DNA of 64,000 nt from Syntrophobacteraceae bacterium (GTDB lineage Bacteria > Desulfobacterota > Syntrophobacteria > Syntrophobacterales > Syntrophobacteraceae): NCBI GenBank assembly GCA_013314815.1, contig JABUEY010000004.1:1-64000 (forward strand). Reading direction: 5' to 3'. The notes under the pieces are model-generated. The model searched no databases. It was not told where the DNA came from and worked only from the letters and a program-made list of their open reading frames with translations. Positions 54,879 to 63,900 of the stretch are shown piece by piece (position 1 is the stretch's first letter; every line of letters starts with the position of its first letter). Made by a program: the position numbers and the translations under genes.

Positions 54879-55561
54879 CGTCTGTCGTCCACCGTGGTGA
54901 TTCGTCCGTCCCTCATGCCGACCAGCCGGTCGACGGCGATTGAATCGCAGACAACGGGGTCATGACTGGCAATGAGGATGGTTTTCCCTTCTGTTTTGAG
55001 TCCCAGCATGATGTCCATGAATTCCCGGGACAGTTTCGTATCGAGGTGCGCAGTGGGTTCGTCGGCGATGACGAACCGGGGGTTGTTCATGAGGGCTCTT
55101 GCGATGGTCACACGCTGGGCTTCCCCTCCTGACAGCTCTTCCACTCTGGACCCGGCCTTGTGCGACACGTTGAACAGGTCCAGGAGTTCAACGGCCCTCT
55201 TCTTCAGGGAGGAACGTCTCTCTCCGGTCGGATAGGAGGGGATCATGACGTTCTCAAGAGCGGTCATTCCTCGAATGAGATTATACTGCTGGAAGATGAA
55301 CCCGAAGCCGGAACGTCGGATCTCGGCCAGGAACTGCTCTGGCAGACTCGTGATCTCCCTCCCGTTCACCTCGATTCTTCCCGACGTCGGCCTGACCATG
55401 CAGCCCAGGATGCTGAGCAGCGTGGTTTTTCCCGAACCGCTGGGCCCCTTGAAAACCGTAATCCGGTCCGAATCGACCTGTAGGCTCACGCCGTCTATCG
55501 CCGCAAACTCATTGGTCTTACCGGCGTTGAACACCTTTCGGATATTCTTGATTTCGATCAT
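54875..55561 (-). CDS. ABC transporter ATP-binding protein (MacB/LolD type)
   Basis: The 228 residues carry Walker A (GPSGSGKTT), Q-loop (FIFQQYNLI), signature (LSGGEAQRV), Walker B (FVIADEPTAHLD) and the switch His (ASHD). Members work with FtsX/MacB-type permeases to move lipoproteins or small molecules by a mechanotransmission mechanism. It is coupled by ATGA to the multi-spanning protein and follows the permease by 7 nt. Confidence 0.94.
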   Translation of the reverse strand: MIEIKNIRKVFNAGKTNEFAAIDGVSLQVDSDRITVFKGPSGSGKTTLLSILGCMVRPTSGRIEVNGREITSLPEQFLAEIRRSGFGFIFQQYNLIRGMTALENVMIPSYPTGERRSSLKKRAVELLDLFNVSHKAGSRVEELSGGEAQRVTIARALMNNPRFVIADEPTAHLDTKLSREFMDIMLGLKTEGKTILIASHDPVVCDSIAVDRLVGMRDGRITTVDDRR

Positions 55562-55568
55562 GGCTCGC

Positions 55569-56702
55569 TCAGCTTCTCATCACCGAATCGGGATCCATGG
55601 TGGCTGTTCTCCAGGAAGGCACAATGGTTGCCGCCGTATAGGGAACGACAGTCAGGAAGAACAGGGTCGCCGCATGCTGCCCGTCAATAAAAGGAGTCAG
55701 CCTGAAGTCCGGGTAAAGCACGGACCATCCCTTGAGTGCCGGCTCGAACAGGCTGGCCGACGTGAAGAAAATGTGCAGGTAGGCAAGGATGATCCCGGTA
55801 AGGAAGGAAACGAGGGAAACGGCCATTCCTTCCCAGAACTTCATCAGGAGAACATCCGATGTCTCCCAGCCCACCGCTTTCAACAGTCCGATTTCCCGCT
55901 TTTCCTCGGCGCTCAGTCCGGTAGCCTTGTCCCACGCCAGGATGAGAAACGCGCACAGGGCTCCGGCAAAAATGACGATGACGAGTCCACTTCTCCAACT
56001 GAACACCGCATCATAGGTTCTCAGGATTTCATCCCTTGAAACAGGCCGTGTATCCGGCAGAAGCTGTACGACCTTGGCTGCAATGGTGGATAGTTCCCTT
56101 ACGTTGCGCACCCGCAGCACCAGGTCCGTCGCATATCCCTCGGGCATTTGGAAGAGCCTCCTGAAATCGAGCTCGGACATCAGCACCAGGTCCGCCGAAA
56201 CCAGTTCGGATTCGGAGGGCAGGACAGACCGGATCTCGAGGAAGAGATACGATCCATCACAGGCCTTAAATGGGATCGTGCCGTTTTCTCCCGCAGACAG
56301 GTGCCGGGCCACACCCCTGCCGACCATAATGCTCCCCGGGCTGGTGATCAAGTCCTGGTGAACAATGAGAGTGTAATTTGCACCGTTGGTTGCGTCATAA
56401 TAATACCCCCAGAGACGGGCACTCACTGACTGAACGCCTTTTATCTTTCCGATGACCTTCGCATAGGCCGTCGGTACAAGTTCATGCCTGCCTGCAACCA
56501 GTCTTTGCACAACCATTTCCGGAGTGTCCTTCAAAACGAAGGACGCTTCCCGCTTCAGTGCATCCGTTATAAACATCACGGAAGAAAGCAGAAAGATCAC
56601 GAAAACGTAGGCCACCACGAGAGAAAGGTTCTTCCCTTTTCTGCGAAGAAGCGAACACAGGGCAACATCCAGAATGTTCCGCTGTTTTTGGATGAACGTC
56701 AT
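55569..56702 (-). CDS. ABC transporter permease (FtsX/MacB type)
   Basis: I start at the ATG 56702, which has GGGAAG upstream inside the preceding stop region; an ATG at 56723 is possible. The 377 residues have an N-terminal helix (VVAYVFVIFLLSSVMFI), a periplasmic domain of about 190 residues and three C-terminal helices (LVIVIFAGALCAFLILAW and two more), typical of the MacB/FtsX permease. It would pair with the ATP-binding protein at 54875-55561. In nosDFY clusters the permease is of another type, so this is a different NosL-linked transporter. Confidence 0.92.
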   Translation of the reverse strand: MTFIQKQRNILDVALCSLLRRKGKNLSLVVAYVFVIFLLSSVMFITDALKREASFVLKDTPEMVVQRLVAGRHELVPTAYAKVIGKIKGVQSVSARLWGYYYDATNGANYTLIVHQDLITSPGSIMVGRGVARHLSAGENGTIPFKACDGSYLFLEIRSVLPSESELVSADLVLMSELDFRRLFQMPEGYATDLVLRVRNVRELSTIAAKVVQLLPDTRPVSRDEILRTYDAVFSWRSGLVIVIFAGALCAFLILAWDKATGLSAEEKREIGLLKAVGWETSDVLLMKFWEGMAVSLVSFLTGIILAYLHIFFTSASLFEPALKGWSVLYPDFRLTPFIDGQHAATLFFLTVVPYTAATIVPSWRTATMDPDSVMRS

Positions 56703-56703
56703 T

Positions 56704-57018
56704 TTACGGCTTCCCGGATTCATATCGAAGATGTTCGGGAACCGTTACGATGGAACCCGAAGGGAAATGATCGAAGGACATGGGGTGATCCTGGAAAGGT
56801 GCATTCGAGTCGGCCATGGCGGGATGCCGAGTGTAGCGGGCTTCGGTGAACAGGCACAGATCGGTGAGTCCAAGACTGCCGACCATCTGTCGTTTGAGTT
56901 CCAGGTCCGGCCGAGCTCTCGATTGCCCCGGTTGCGCATGCGCCCACAGAAGCGCCAGGATGCAAAGGTGGATCAGTAGGTATACCGCAAAGATACTGGA
57001 CCTTCTGCCGGCCATCAA
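56704..57018 (-). CDS. Small anchored or secreted protein of the NosL cluster
   Basis: The 104 residues have one N-terminal helix (SSIFAVYLLIHLCILALLWA) and a periplasmic part of about 75 residues with no Cys (FTEARYTRHPAMADSNAPF). The ATG overlaps the preceding stop (ATGA at 57015-57018), and the stop lies next to the permease start. It is probably a real cluster member; the tail resembles no family I know. Confidence 0.78.
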   Translation of the reverse strand: MMAGRRSSIFAVYLLIHLCILALLWAHAQPGQSRARPDLELKRQMVGSLGLTDLCLFTEARYTRHPAMADSNAPFQDHPMSFDHFPSGSIVTVPEHLRYESGKP

Positions 57019-57491
57019 TCGAGACTCCGCACCACCTCTTGCGTAATCGATTCAAACTTCAACAAGGACTTGCCCGCGTGGTCAACCATGAATTCGCGGG
57101 CGTCCTCGTCCTTCCCGAACGGAATCAGTTCGTGACCCATCGGTCCGTACACGTCGCTCCCTGTCACATAGCCGGCCTTCCAACCATCGATGGGATCCAG
57201 GCTGTAATAATCCGTCACGTAGATCGCCGCAATGTCCGAAGAGCTCTTTCCCGGATTGTACCTGGACAGGTTGAAGATGTATTTGAACATGTCCTTGGCA
57301 CCGTCGAACACCGCGTACGAACCGTCCTCAAAGATAACCTGTGCGATGAAATCCGGATACCTGGCCACAAACATGCCACACACCGGGCACTTGTCCGTCT
57401 TCTTCACGTCAACGGGCTTCATGTCCTCCGCCAAGGCCCGCGACGGACTGCACGGCTGCAGAAGAAGGAGAAGCATAAGCAGGATCTTCAT
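57015..57491 (-). CDS. NosL-like protein with signal peptide (copy 1)
   Basis: I take the ATG at 57491 behind GAGGTGAACGC, giving 158 residues. A signal peptide (MKILLMLLLLLQPCSPSRALA) is followed by the NosL fold with CPVCGMFVARYPDF (metal-binding CxxCGM), AVFDGAKDMFKY and a late GYVTGSDVYGPMG. NosL binds Cu(I) and helps deliver it to nitrous oxide reductase; relatives serve other copper or thiol tasks. A Cys at about 14 in the signal (PCSPS) could be a lipobox, but the match is poor. It is followed by the small anchored gene. Confidence 0.9.
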   Translation of the reverse strand: MKILLMLLLLLQPCSPSRALAEDMKPVDVKKTDKCPVCGMFVARYPDFIAQVIFEDGSYAVFDGAKDMFKYIFNLSRYNPGKSSSDIAAIYVTDYYSLDPIDGWKAGYVTGSDVYGPMGHELIPFGKDEDAREFMVDHAGKSLLKFESITQEVVRSLD

Positions 57492-57593
57492 GCGTTCACC
57501 TCGAATGCGTTCACATCGAATGTCCCGGTTCCACCCTGGCAGGCAGACAACAGGTCCACTGTCTATCGCCCTCTTTCCCACCCGCTGTGCCGT

Positions 57594-58103
57594 CTATCCC
57601 TGTCCTTCCCGTGTCTTTTTCATCCTCCGCTTCTCGCGGATCATCTTTGTGTCCATGTACATGTCTTCGTATGCAGCCTTCATGGCATCTTCAAAAGTAC
57701 CCACGGTACCGCCGTGCTCTCTCCTGAATCTTTCTGCCTCCATCCTGCCCGAAAAAGCCCACTTCGCTCTCCTGGTCATGACCCCCGGCCTGCTGCCCCC
57801 GATGACCCAGATCGCTGTCTCCGCGTCGATCAACTTCCCGGTATCCAACTCTCCCACCCGGATCGCGCCGGGCGTCTTGTCAATGTTCACGGCAAAATCG
57901 ACGGCCGCACAGTGGATGCTGCAGGTACCCGCAACGGAACCATCGTCGTATTCGACCAGCATTCGACTGTGTGCGTACTGTCGCCTGTCCATGCCACAAT
58001 AAACACAGTCGGGATGCTGCCGCATCTCGTCCTCATTCTGAGCGCAAACAGTCCCGCACGTCAGAACAATCAGCACTGCTGCAACGAGGAATCTCATGAT
58101 CAT
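57594..58103 (-). CDS. NosL-like protein with signal peptide (copy 2)
   Basis: The ATG at 58103 has GAGGAGGAGG upstream, giving 169 residues. A signal peptide ends near VCAQ. CVYCGMDRRQYAHSRM (CxxCGM) and a second Cys pair in GTCSIHCAAVDF follow, the NosL pattern. It differs from copy 1 outside these motifs. The charged tail (MDTKMIREKRRMKKTREGQG) is unusual. It lies about 100 nt upstream of copy 1. Confidence 0.9.
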   Translation of the reverse strand: MIMRFLVAAVLIVLTCGTVCAQNEDEMRQHPDCVYCGMDRRQYAHSRMLVEYDDGSVAGTCSIHCAAVDFAVNIDKTPGAIRVGELDTGKLIDAETAIWVIGGSRPGVMTRRAKWAFSGRMEAERFRREHGGTVGTFEDAMKAAYEDMYMDTKMIREKRRMKKTREGQG

Positions 58104-58692
58104 GCCGCCCGCCTCCTCCTCAGTTCGCAACCAGGATAGATTCGTTCATGTCTTCAGCCAACTCGAAGAACCCGCAGCATCCGGAAGGGGAAAGCTGAAT
58201 CACCCCCTATCCATCCCGAAGAAACTCGATGCCTCAATGCTTCACACCGAGTGCCACGCGCCCCTTAACGGTTCATCCGGCAAACGAGTACCTCCGGTGC
58301 TTTTCACGCATCCGACGTTTTTCACGCAAAGGATCGATGGCATCCCAACAGCATTCCACATCACAGCGGCATTCGGCATTCCAACGTCATTCCGGTTTAC
58401 AACGTCATTCCCGCAAAGGGCGGGAATCCAGTCTCAGCGCAGATCTTGCCACAAAGGTTTCTCCACCCGGTATTGCCCTGTTCCGCCCATGTCGTCACAG
58501 GCTCTTTCCCTTTTCTGAAATTGTTTCGCCATGCACGGTTGCCCTTCCTGGATTCCCGCCTTCGCGGAAATGACGATGTTGTGGGAATGACGCTGTTTCG
58601 AGTGTGACGCTGTTGCAGCAGTGACGCTGTTGTGGATGTATTCCACCTTTGTGCGACATCTGTCCGGGTAAGAGTTTGCCGAATGAACCCCT
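58104..58692. other. Intergenic region filled by a dispersed repeat
   Basis: Almost all of this gap is the inverted-end element at 58270-58689. The first 165 nt upstream of the NosL-like gene have no clear promoter. The element may separate transcription of the SCO-like gene from the NosL group. Confidence 0.5.
58270..58689. repeat. Long copy of dispersed inverted-end intergenic repeat
   Basis: The ends are GGTTCATCCGGCAAAC (58270-58285) and GTTTGCCGAATGAACC (58674-58689), inverted with one mismatch. Inside lie AAAGGATCGATGGCATC, a tandem of CATTC-type words, and two facing copies of the widespread CGTCATTCCCGC/GCGGGAATCCAG palindrome (about 58403-58433 and 58547-58577). About 420 bp, ending 3 nt from the SCO-like stop codon. 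It has no transposase frame. Confidence 0.75.
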
Positions 58693-59370
58693 TTAACTCT
58701 CCACTTTTCCCCGAGCCGTTCCATCGGCCAACAGGCCCTCGATCCGATCGAGGACCTGCTCGGGGCGGGGAAAGCCGTGCAGGCGCCTCCATTGTCCGCC
58801 GTCCCGTCCCACCACTGTAACGGGAATATGATTGTGTTCGTCGACATTGGATGAAAAAAGGGCTCCCGCTCCCAGCAGCACCCGTCCCAGGTGATTGCGG
58901 TCACCGGTGAGGAACACCCAGCCGGGTTTCGCCTTCTGCCGGCCTGCGTACGCCTTCAACCTTACGGGGCTGTCCGTGCGCGGGTCCACGGTTATGGATA
59001 CGAGCACCACATCCTTTCCCAGCCGGTCTCCCAGCATGTCCTGCAACCGGGTGAACATGAAGATGAGTACGGGATAGGAGGTGGTGCAGGACGTATAGAA
59101 CGGGATGATCACTGCGACCCTGTCCCCAATGACATCACTCTTGAACTTCACTCTTCGCTCATCCTGGTCGATGAGTTCAAGATCATGAAGCTTTACATCA
59201 AAAGGTTCGCCGTCCTTTCTATCCGCCTTCGCCGCCATGAGCAGCCGGGCATCCACGCCTTTTTCCACCGTGGCCGACTTTCCCCAGGCGGTCTTCGCCC
59301 AACTCGACGATCCCGCCCACGAGTACAGGATAGACAGAACCACCAGCCAAAGGACTATCCGTGACCTCAC
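58693..59370 (-). CDS. SCO1/SenC-like exported thioredoxin-fold protein
   Basis: I start at a GTG at 59370 behind GGGGAAAGG, giving 225 residues; no ATG has a good site. A signal anchor (RIVLWLVVLSILYSWAGSS) precedes a thioredoxin fold with YTSCTTSYPVL, SITVDPRTDSPVRLK and VDEHNHIPVTVV. SCO proteins bind copper through a CxxxC pair and a distant His. Here the second Cys is Tyr (CTTSY), so it may be a changed or non-copper form. It is upstream of the two NosL-like genes on the same strand, across a repeat element. Confidence 0.85.
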   Translation of the reverse strand: MRSRIVLWLVVLSILYSWAGSSSWAKTAWGKSATVEKGVDARLLMAAKADRKDGEPFDVKLHDLELIDQDERRVKFKSDVIGDRVAVIIPFYTSCTTSYPVLIFMFTRLQDMLGDRLGKDVVLVSITVDPRTDSPVRLKAYAGRQKAKPGWVFLTGDRNHLGRVLLGAGALFSSNVDEHNHIPVTVVGRDGGQWRRLHGFPRPEQVLDRIEGLLADGTARGKVES

Positions 59371-59811
59371 TGCAGCAGCCTTTCCCCGAGACCCGGTCCG
59401 GCAGAAATTCAAAACAGTCGCATTCTCGGACCCTCGAAACCTCCCGGCCACGCACCATCTGTCACTGCCGTTCATTCCGTTCAGTACCACAAAAGACGAT
59501 AAAAAGGTATATCGCGCAACCCGGCATTCTCCACGGATATGACATGGGTAGACAGGCCATGCAAAGTCGAACATGCCTGTCCTGAAGCGGAAAGAACCCT
59601 GGAGGCGCACACGGCGGAGTTGTATCAAGCACCTGTCAGGTCCATTGGAGCACGGTCTGATGTCTCGATTATTCGACATGTACCCCTGCACCATTGATAC
59701 CAGGCATTGAGCAGGCCGAACAGAAGACTCTCCCTTTTTTTGCGGGAATGACGTTGTTGCCGGTGTATTCCACCTTTGTGCGGCAACTGTCCGGATAAGC
59801 GTTTGTAAAGC

Positions 59812-59827
59812 GTTTGCCGGATGAACC
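59812..59827. repeat. Lone end of the dispersed inverted-end repeat
   Basis: GTTTGCCGGATGAACC, preceded by a long match (TATTCCACCTTTGTGCG, ACTGTCCGGATAAG) to the right half of the copy at 58270-58689. No matching left end is visible, so this looks like a truncated element. Confidence 0.6.
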
Positions 59828-60098
59828 AATTCTGTTCCGACTGCCGCGAAAGAGTGCCCATTTGGTTCCATAAAATGAGATCCGTGGCTTCTTCTTGCGA
59901 AAATAAAGGCGCTGTCTTTCCGAAGGCTTTTCAGAAAACGCTCATGCCCGCCGCAACGACGGTGTAATCACGAACATGAATGAACCGGTTTCGTTACTCA
60001 ATCCGAGTGCCGTCATCGTGGAGTCCTGTCCCGGTTCTACAGCCCACGCAGGGTGGACCACAAAGCTGAAGAGGTGCGCACATGCCATCAATAAGTTG

Positions 60099-60113
60099 TG
60101 GCACATTTCTTGT
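60099..60113 (+). promoter_or_regulatory. Weak sigma-54-like site
   Basis: TGGCAC, five bases, TTGT: right spacing but the -12 GC is GT. It lies about 47 nt ahead of the amidotransferase ATG at 60160. Confidence 0.35.
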
Positions 60114-60159
60114 TAATGTAACAAAGAGTCTTTACGACCTGAATATCAAGGAGAAAAGC

Positions 60160-60891
60160 ATGAAATTGCATTACCTGCAGCATGTTCCGTTCGAGGGGCT
60201 CGCAAATATCGAGAATTGGGCAAGGGTTCGAGGATTTTCCATTACGGGCACTCGACTTTACGCCGGGGCGAACCCGCCGGCCCTGGACGCCGTCGACTGG
60301 CTGGTCGTCATGGGCGGGCCGATGAATATCTACGAAGAAAGCAGTTATCCCTGGCTCAAAGAGGAAAAGAAATTCATCGAAAAAGCGATTCAGAGTGGAA
60401 AAGTCGTACTCGGCATCTGCCTGGGAGCTCAACTTATTGCCGACGTGCTGGGCGGACGTGTCTACAGGAATCCGCACAAGGAGATCGGCTGGTTCAACGT
60501 CTCGCTGACCCCTGAAGCCCGGGCCTCCCGGTTATTCAGCGTTCTTCCCGATCGGTTCACAGCCTTCCACTGGCATGGAGACACGTTTCATCTTCCTCCC
60601 GGGGCGGAAAGAACTGCTGAAAGCGAAGCCTGTGCGGTGCAGGCATTCCAGTACGATGGAGGCCGTGTGACAGGCCTCCAGTTCCACCTGGAATCCTCGG
60701 GGGAGAGCATTCGTCTTCTCATCTCCCACTGCCGGGACGAACTGACCGCAGGCGCATACATCCAGGACGAAGGAACCATCCTCTCCCGCCCGCAGCACAT
60801 CCTGGAAATAAGCCGGAATATGAACCTTTTCCTGGACAGGCTGAAAGGGGCTTTCCCGGCATGTTCCGCCGAGGTTTCTTCGGGCAGGTGA
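60160..60891 (+). CDS. Class I glutamine amidotransferase-like protein
   Basis: The ATG at 60160 follows AAGGAGA, giving 243 residues; a longer frame starts at 60082. The triad is Cys87 in GICLGAQ, His176 and Glu178 in LQFHLESS. Such stand-alone proteins are called GMP synthase-like or gamma-glutamyl hydrolase-like and may act on glutamine or glutamyl amides. No synthase partner is adjacent. Cytoplasmic. It is convergent with uvrA. Confidence 0.9.
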   Translation: MKLHYLQHVPFEGLANIENWARVRGFSITGTRLYAGANPPALDAVDWLVVMGGPMNIYEESSYPWLKEEKKFIEKAIQSGKVVLGICLGAQLIADVLGGRVYRNPHKEIGWFNVSLTPEARASRLFSVLPDRFTAFHWHGDTFHLPPGAERTAESEACAVQAFQYDGGRVTGLQFHLESSGESIRLLISHCRDELTAGAYIQDEGTILSRPQHILEISRNMNLFLDRLKGAFPACSAEVSSGR

Positions 60892-60949
60892 AAACCCGGT
60901 CTCCGAGATACATCTGAACACAGGGGTTTGCCCGGACAAAAAGCGTGCT

Positions 60950-63900
60950 TCAACAGGCCGTCGCATCCAATCGCAGGTGCTCCCGGAGTGCCCGCGCCGT
61001 AGCTGAACGGTCCGCGTGTTCCATCACCTGCAGGGGGGAACCTTCCGCTACGATCCATCCCCCCTGGTCCCCGCTTCCCGGCCCGATGTCCAGGACGTAA
61101 TCGCTCGCCCACACCAGGTCCATGTTGTGTTCGATGACCAGCACCGTATGTCCGTGGTTCGCGAGGGCGCGGAGAACATCGAGGAGCCTCCTGACATCCG
61201 CACGGTGCAGGCCGGTGGTCGGTTCGTCGAGAATATACAGTGTGGGCTTCCTGTTGTTCCCCAGTTCACTGGCGAGCTTGATCCGCTGCGCTTCGCCTCC
61301 CGAGAGGGTCGGACTGGGCTGACCGAGAGTGAGGTACCCGAGGCCGAGGTTTCCCAGGATGCCGAGAGGCCTGGCGATCCGGGTGAATGCATCGAAGAAC
61401 CGGCGCGCCTCTTCGATGGTCAAAGCAAGCACATCGGCGATGCTTTTCCCCTTGTATCGCACTTCCAGGGTTTCGGAATTGAATCGTTTGCCTCCACAGG
61501 ACTCGCAGGGCACAAAAACATCCGGCAGAAAGTGCATTTCCACTCGAACCTGCCCCTGCCCCTTGCATTCCTCGCAGCGGCCTCCCTTCACATTGAACGA
61601 AAAGCGCCCCGCCTGGAAGCCTCTTGTCCTGGATTCCGGAAGCATTGCGTAGACTCGGCGAATCTCATCCCAGATTCCGACATAGGTGGCCGGAATGGAA
61701 CGGGGAGTGCGCCCGATGGGGTTATGGTCCACTTCGAGAACCCTGTGAATGGCTTCCTGACCCTCCATGCGGTCCCATGCCCTGGTTTCGGAGTGCTCCG
61801 TCCGCCTGCCCGATCTCCGAACCAGCCCTTCGTAGATGACATCATGGACCAGGGTGCTCTTCCCGGCCCCGGAAACCCCTGTAATGCAGGTGAGGGTTCC
61901 CAACGGAATGCGAACATCGATGCCCTTGAGGTTCCTCTTTCGAGCCCCGTCGACCTTCAGCCAGCCGTCTTTCCCCGGCTCCTTTCTTTCCGTGGAACGG
62001 TACAATTCGGAAAGCTTATTGCCGAACCACTTCCCGGCGAGTGTCCCGGCGTCCTGACAGAGGCTCCGGAAATTTCCCTGCGCTACGAGACGCCCTCCCT
62101 CCTTGCCTGCTTCGGGTCCCAGTTCAACGAGTAGGTCAGCCTGCCTCATGGTTTCCGCGTCATGCTCCACAACGATGATGGTGTTTCCCTTTTCCCTGAG
62201 TGTATGCAGGCTGTAAAGCAGTCGTTCGTTATCTTCGGGATGAAGGCCGATGGTCGGCTCGTCGAGGACATAGCACACGCCTCGCAGATTCGAACCGAGC
62301 TGGGCCGCAAGCCGGATGCGCTGTGTTTCTCCGCCTGACAGGGTATCTCCCGGGCGGTCAAGGGCAAGATAGTCCAGCCCGACGTTCTTCAGAAAGGTCA
62401 GCCTCTCTCCGATTTCCTTTGAAATCGGCCCCATAACGGGCATTTCGTGAGGCTCGCATTTCATGCTGTTCCATTGTCTCTCAAAATCAGAAATGCCCAA
62501 ATGCACCAGTTCGCCAAGGAGCCACCCGTGGAAGACAACGGAACGGGCCTGGGCGTTGAGGCGTTCTCCTTTGCATTCGGGGCACGGAACATCGTCGAAG
62601 AAATCATCGAGGCTCTTCCATATCCTGTCGTCCACGGTCACCTGTTCCATCAGGGGAAGGAGCCCCGGCGACTTTCTGCCGGCTCCATGCAGCATTTGGG
62701 AGCGGGTTTCCGGATCGAGTCCTTCGAAAGGCTGAACAGGATCCACGTGCAGTTTTTCGAGCCAGAAGCGTTCGAGCTTCCTCATGGCGGTCTTGAACGG
62801 TCCTTCCCACTTTGAAAGCCTGAAGAGCTGAAACAGCCCGTCTTGCAGCGGCAGACCACCGGGCCCAGTTAAGCGATCGAGATCGAGCTTTCTCACGGCG
62901 CCCAGCCCCGTGCACCTGGAGCAGGCTCCATGGCGGCTGTTGAACGAAAAAAGACGCGGATCGAGCGGGGCGAAGCCCTTTTCGCAGTGCGAACAGTACA
63001 GGTGCTCGCTGTATACCTTGTCCTCGTCGCCCTCGATATACAGCGTGCCGCCCCCCATTGCCAGAGCCTGCCTCACCCTGTCCGCGGTAATCGGCCGGGC
63101 CGGGCCCGCTTCCTGCGGTGCGGAAAAGACCACTGCAATGTCGTGTTCCCTGTGTCTGGCCAGGGTCGGAACAGGATCGAGGGGCACCCGGCGGCCGTCT
63201 ACCTGCACCGTGCTGAAGCCCATGTTCTTCAGGCGTGTGAAGAGATCCCGGTAGACCCCCTTGCGTCCCCGAACAAGAGGAGCCAGAAGAGTCGTCCCTT
63301 CCCGCTTCAGATCCTGTTGAACGAGGGTGAGTATACGGTCGCCGGTGAGGGCTTCCAGGTCGCGGCCGCAATACGGGCATCTTTGTTTTCCGAGCTTCGA
63401 ATAGATGAGCCTCAGAAAGTGGTAGATCTCCGTGATGGTCCCGACGGTCGAGCGCCGGGTCAGGCGGCTGGTTCGCTGTTCTATGGCGATGGTGGGAGGC
63501 AGCCCGATGATCTGGTCGACGTTCGGTTTCTCCATGATCTTGAAGTACTGACGAACATAGGCGGACAGGCACTCGAGGTAACGCCGCTGCCCTTCCGCGA
63601 AAAGAACATCGAATGCCAGGGTGGATTTTCCCGAACCGCTGAGGCCGGTCAGGACGATCATCCGGTTCCTTGGGAGGTGTATTTCTTCGAGCTGAAGATT
63701 ATGCTCCTTTGCACCCCTCACCACGATCTCGCGGCTTCGCTCCCCGGGTGCCTTTTCCCGGAAAGGCGAAACAGAGGGCTGACTCGCTTCAGCCGTTCGT
63801 TCCCTTTTCTTCTTGAGGAACTCGCCCGTAAAACTGCCGGGATGATTTGCCACCGTGTCCGGACGTCCTGCGATGACCACCTCACCGCCGTGCTCGCCTC

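Larger units (their letters stand above)
59371..60159. other. Intergenic region with lone repeat end and a sigma-54-like site
   Basis: It lies between the SCO-like gene (minus) and the amidotransferase gene (plus). It holds one end of the dispersed repeat (59812-59827) with its inner part (GTGTATTCCACCTTTGTGCG at about 59763) and a -24/-12-like site (60099-60113). No gene has a ribosome site here. Confidence 0.5.
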
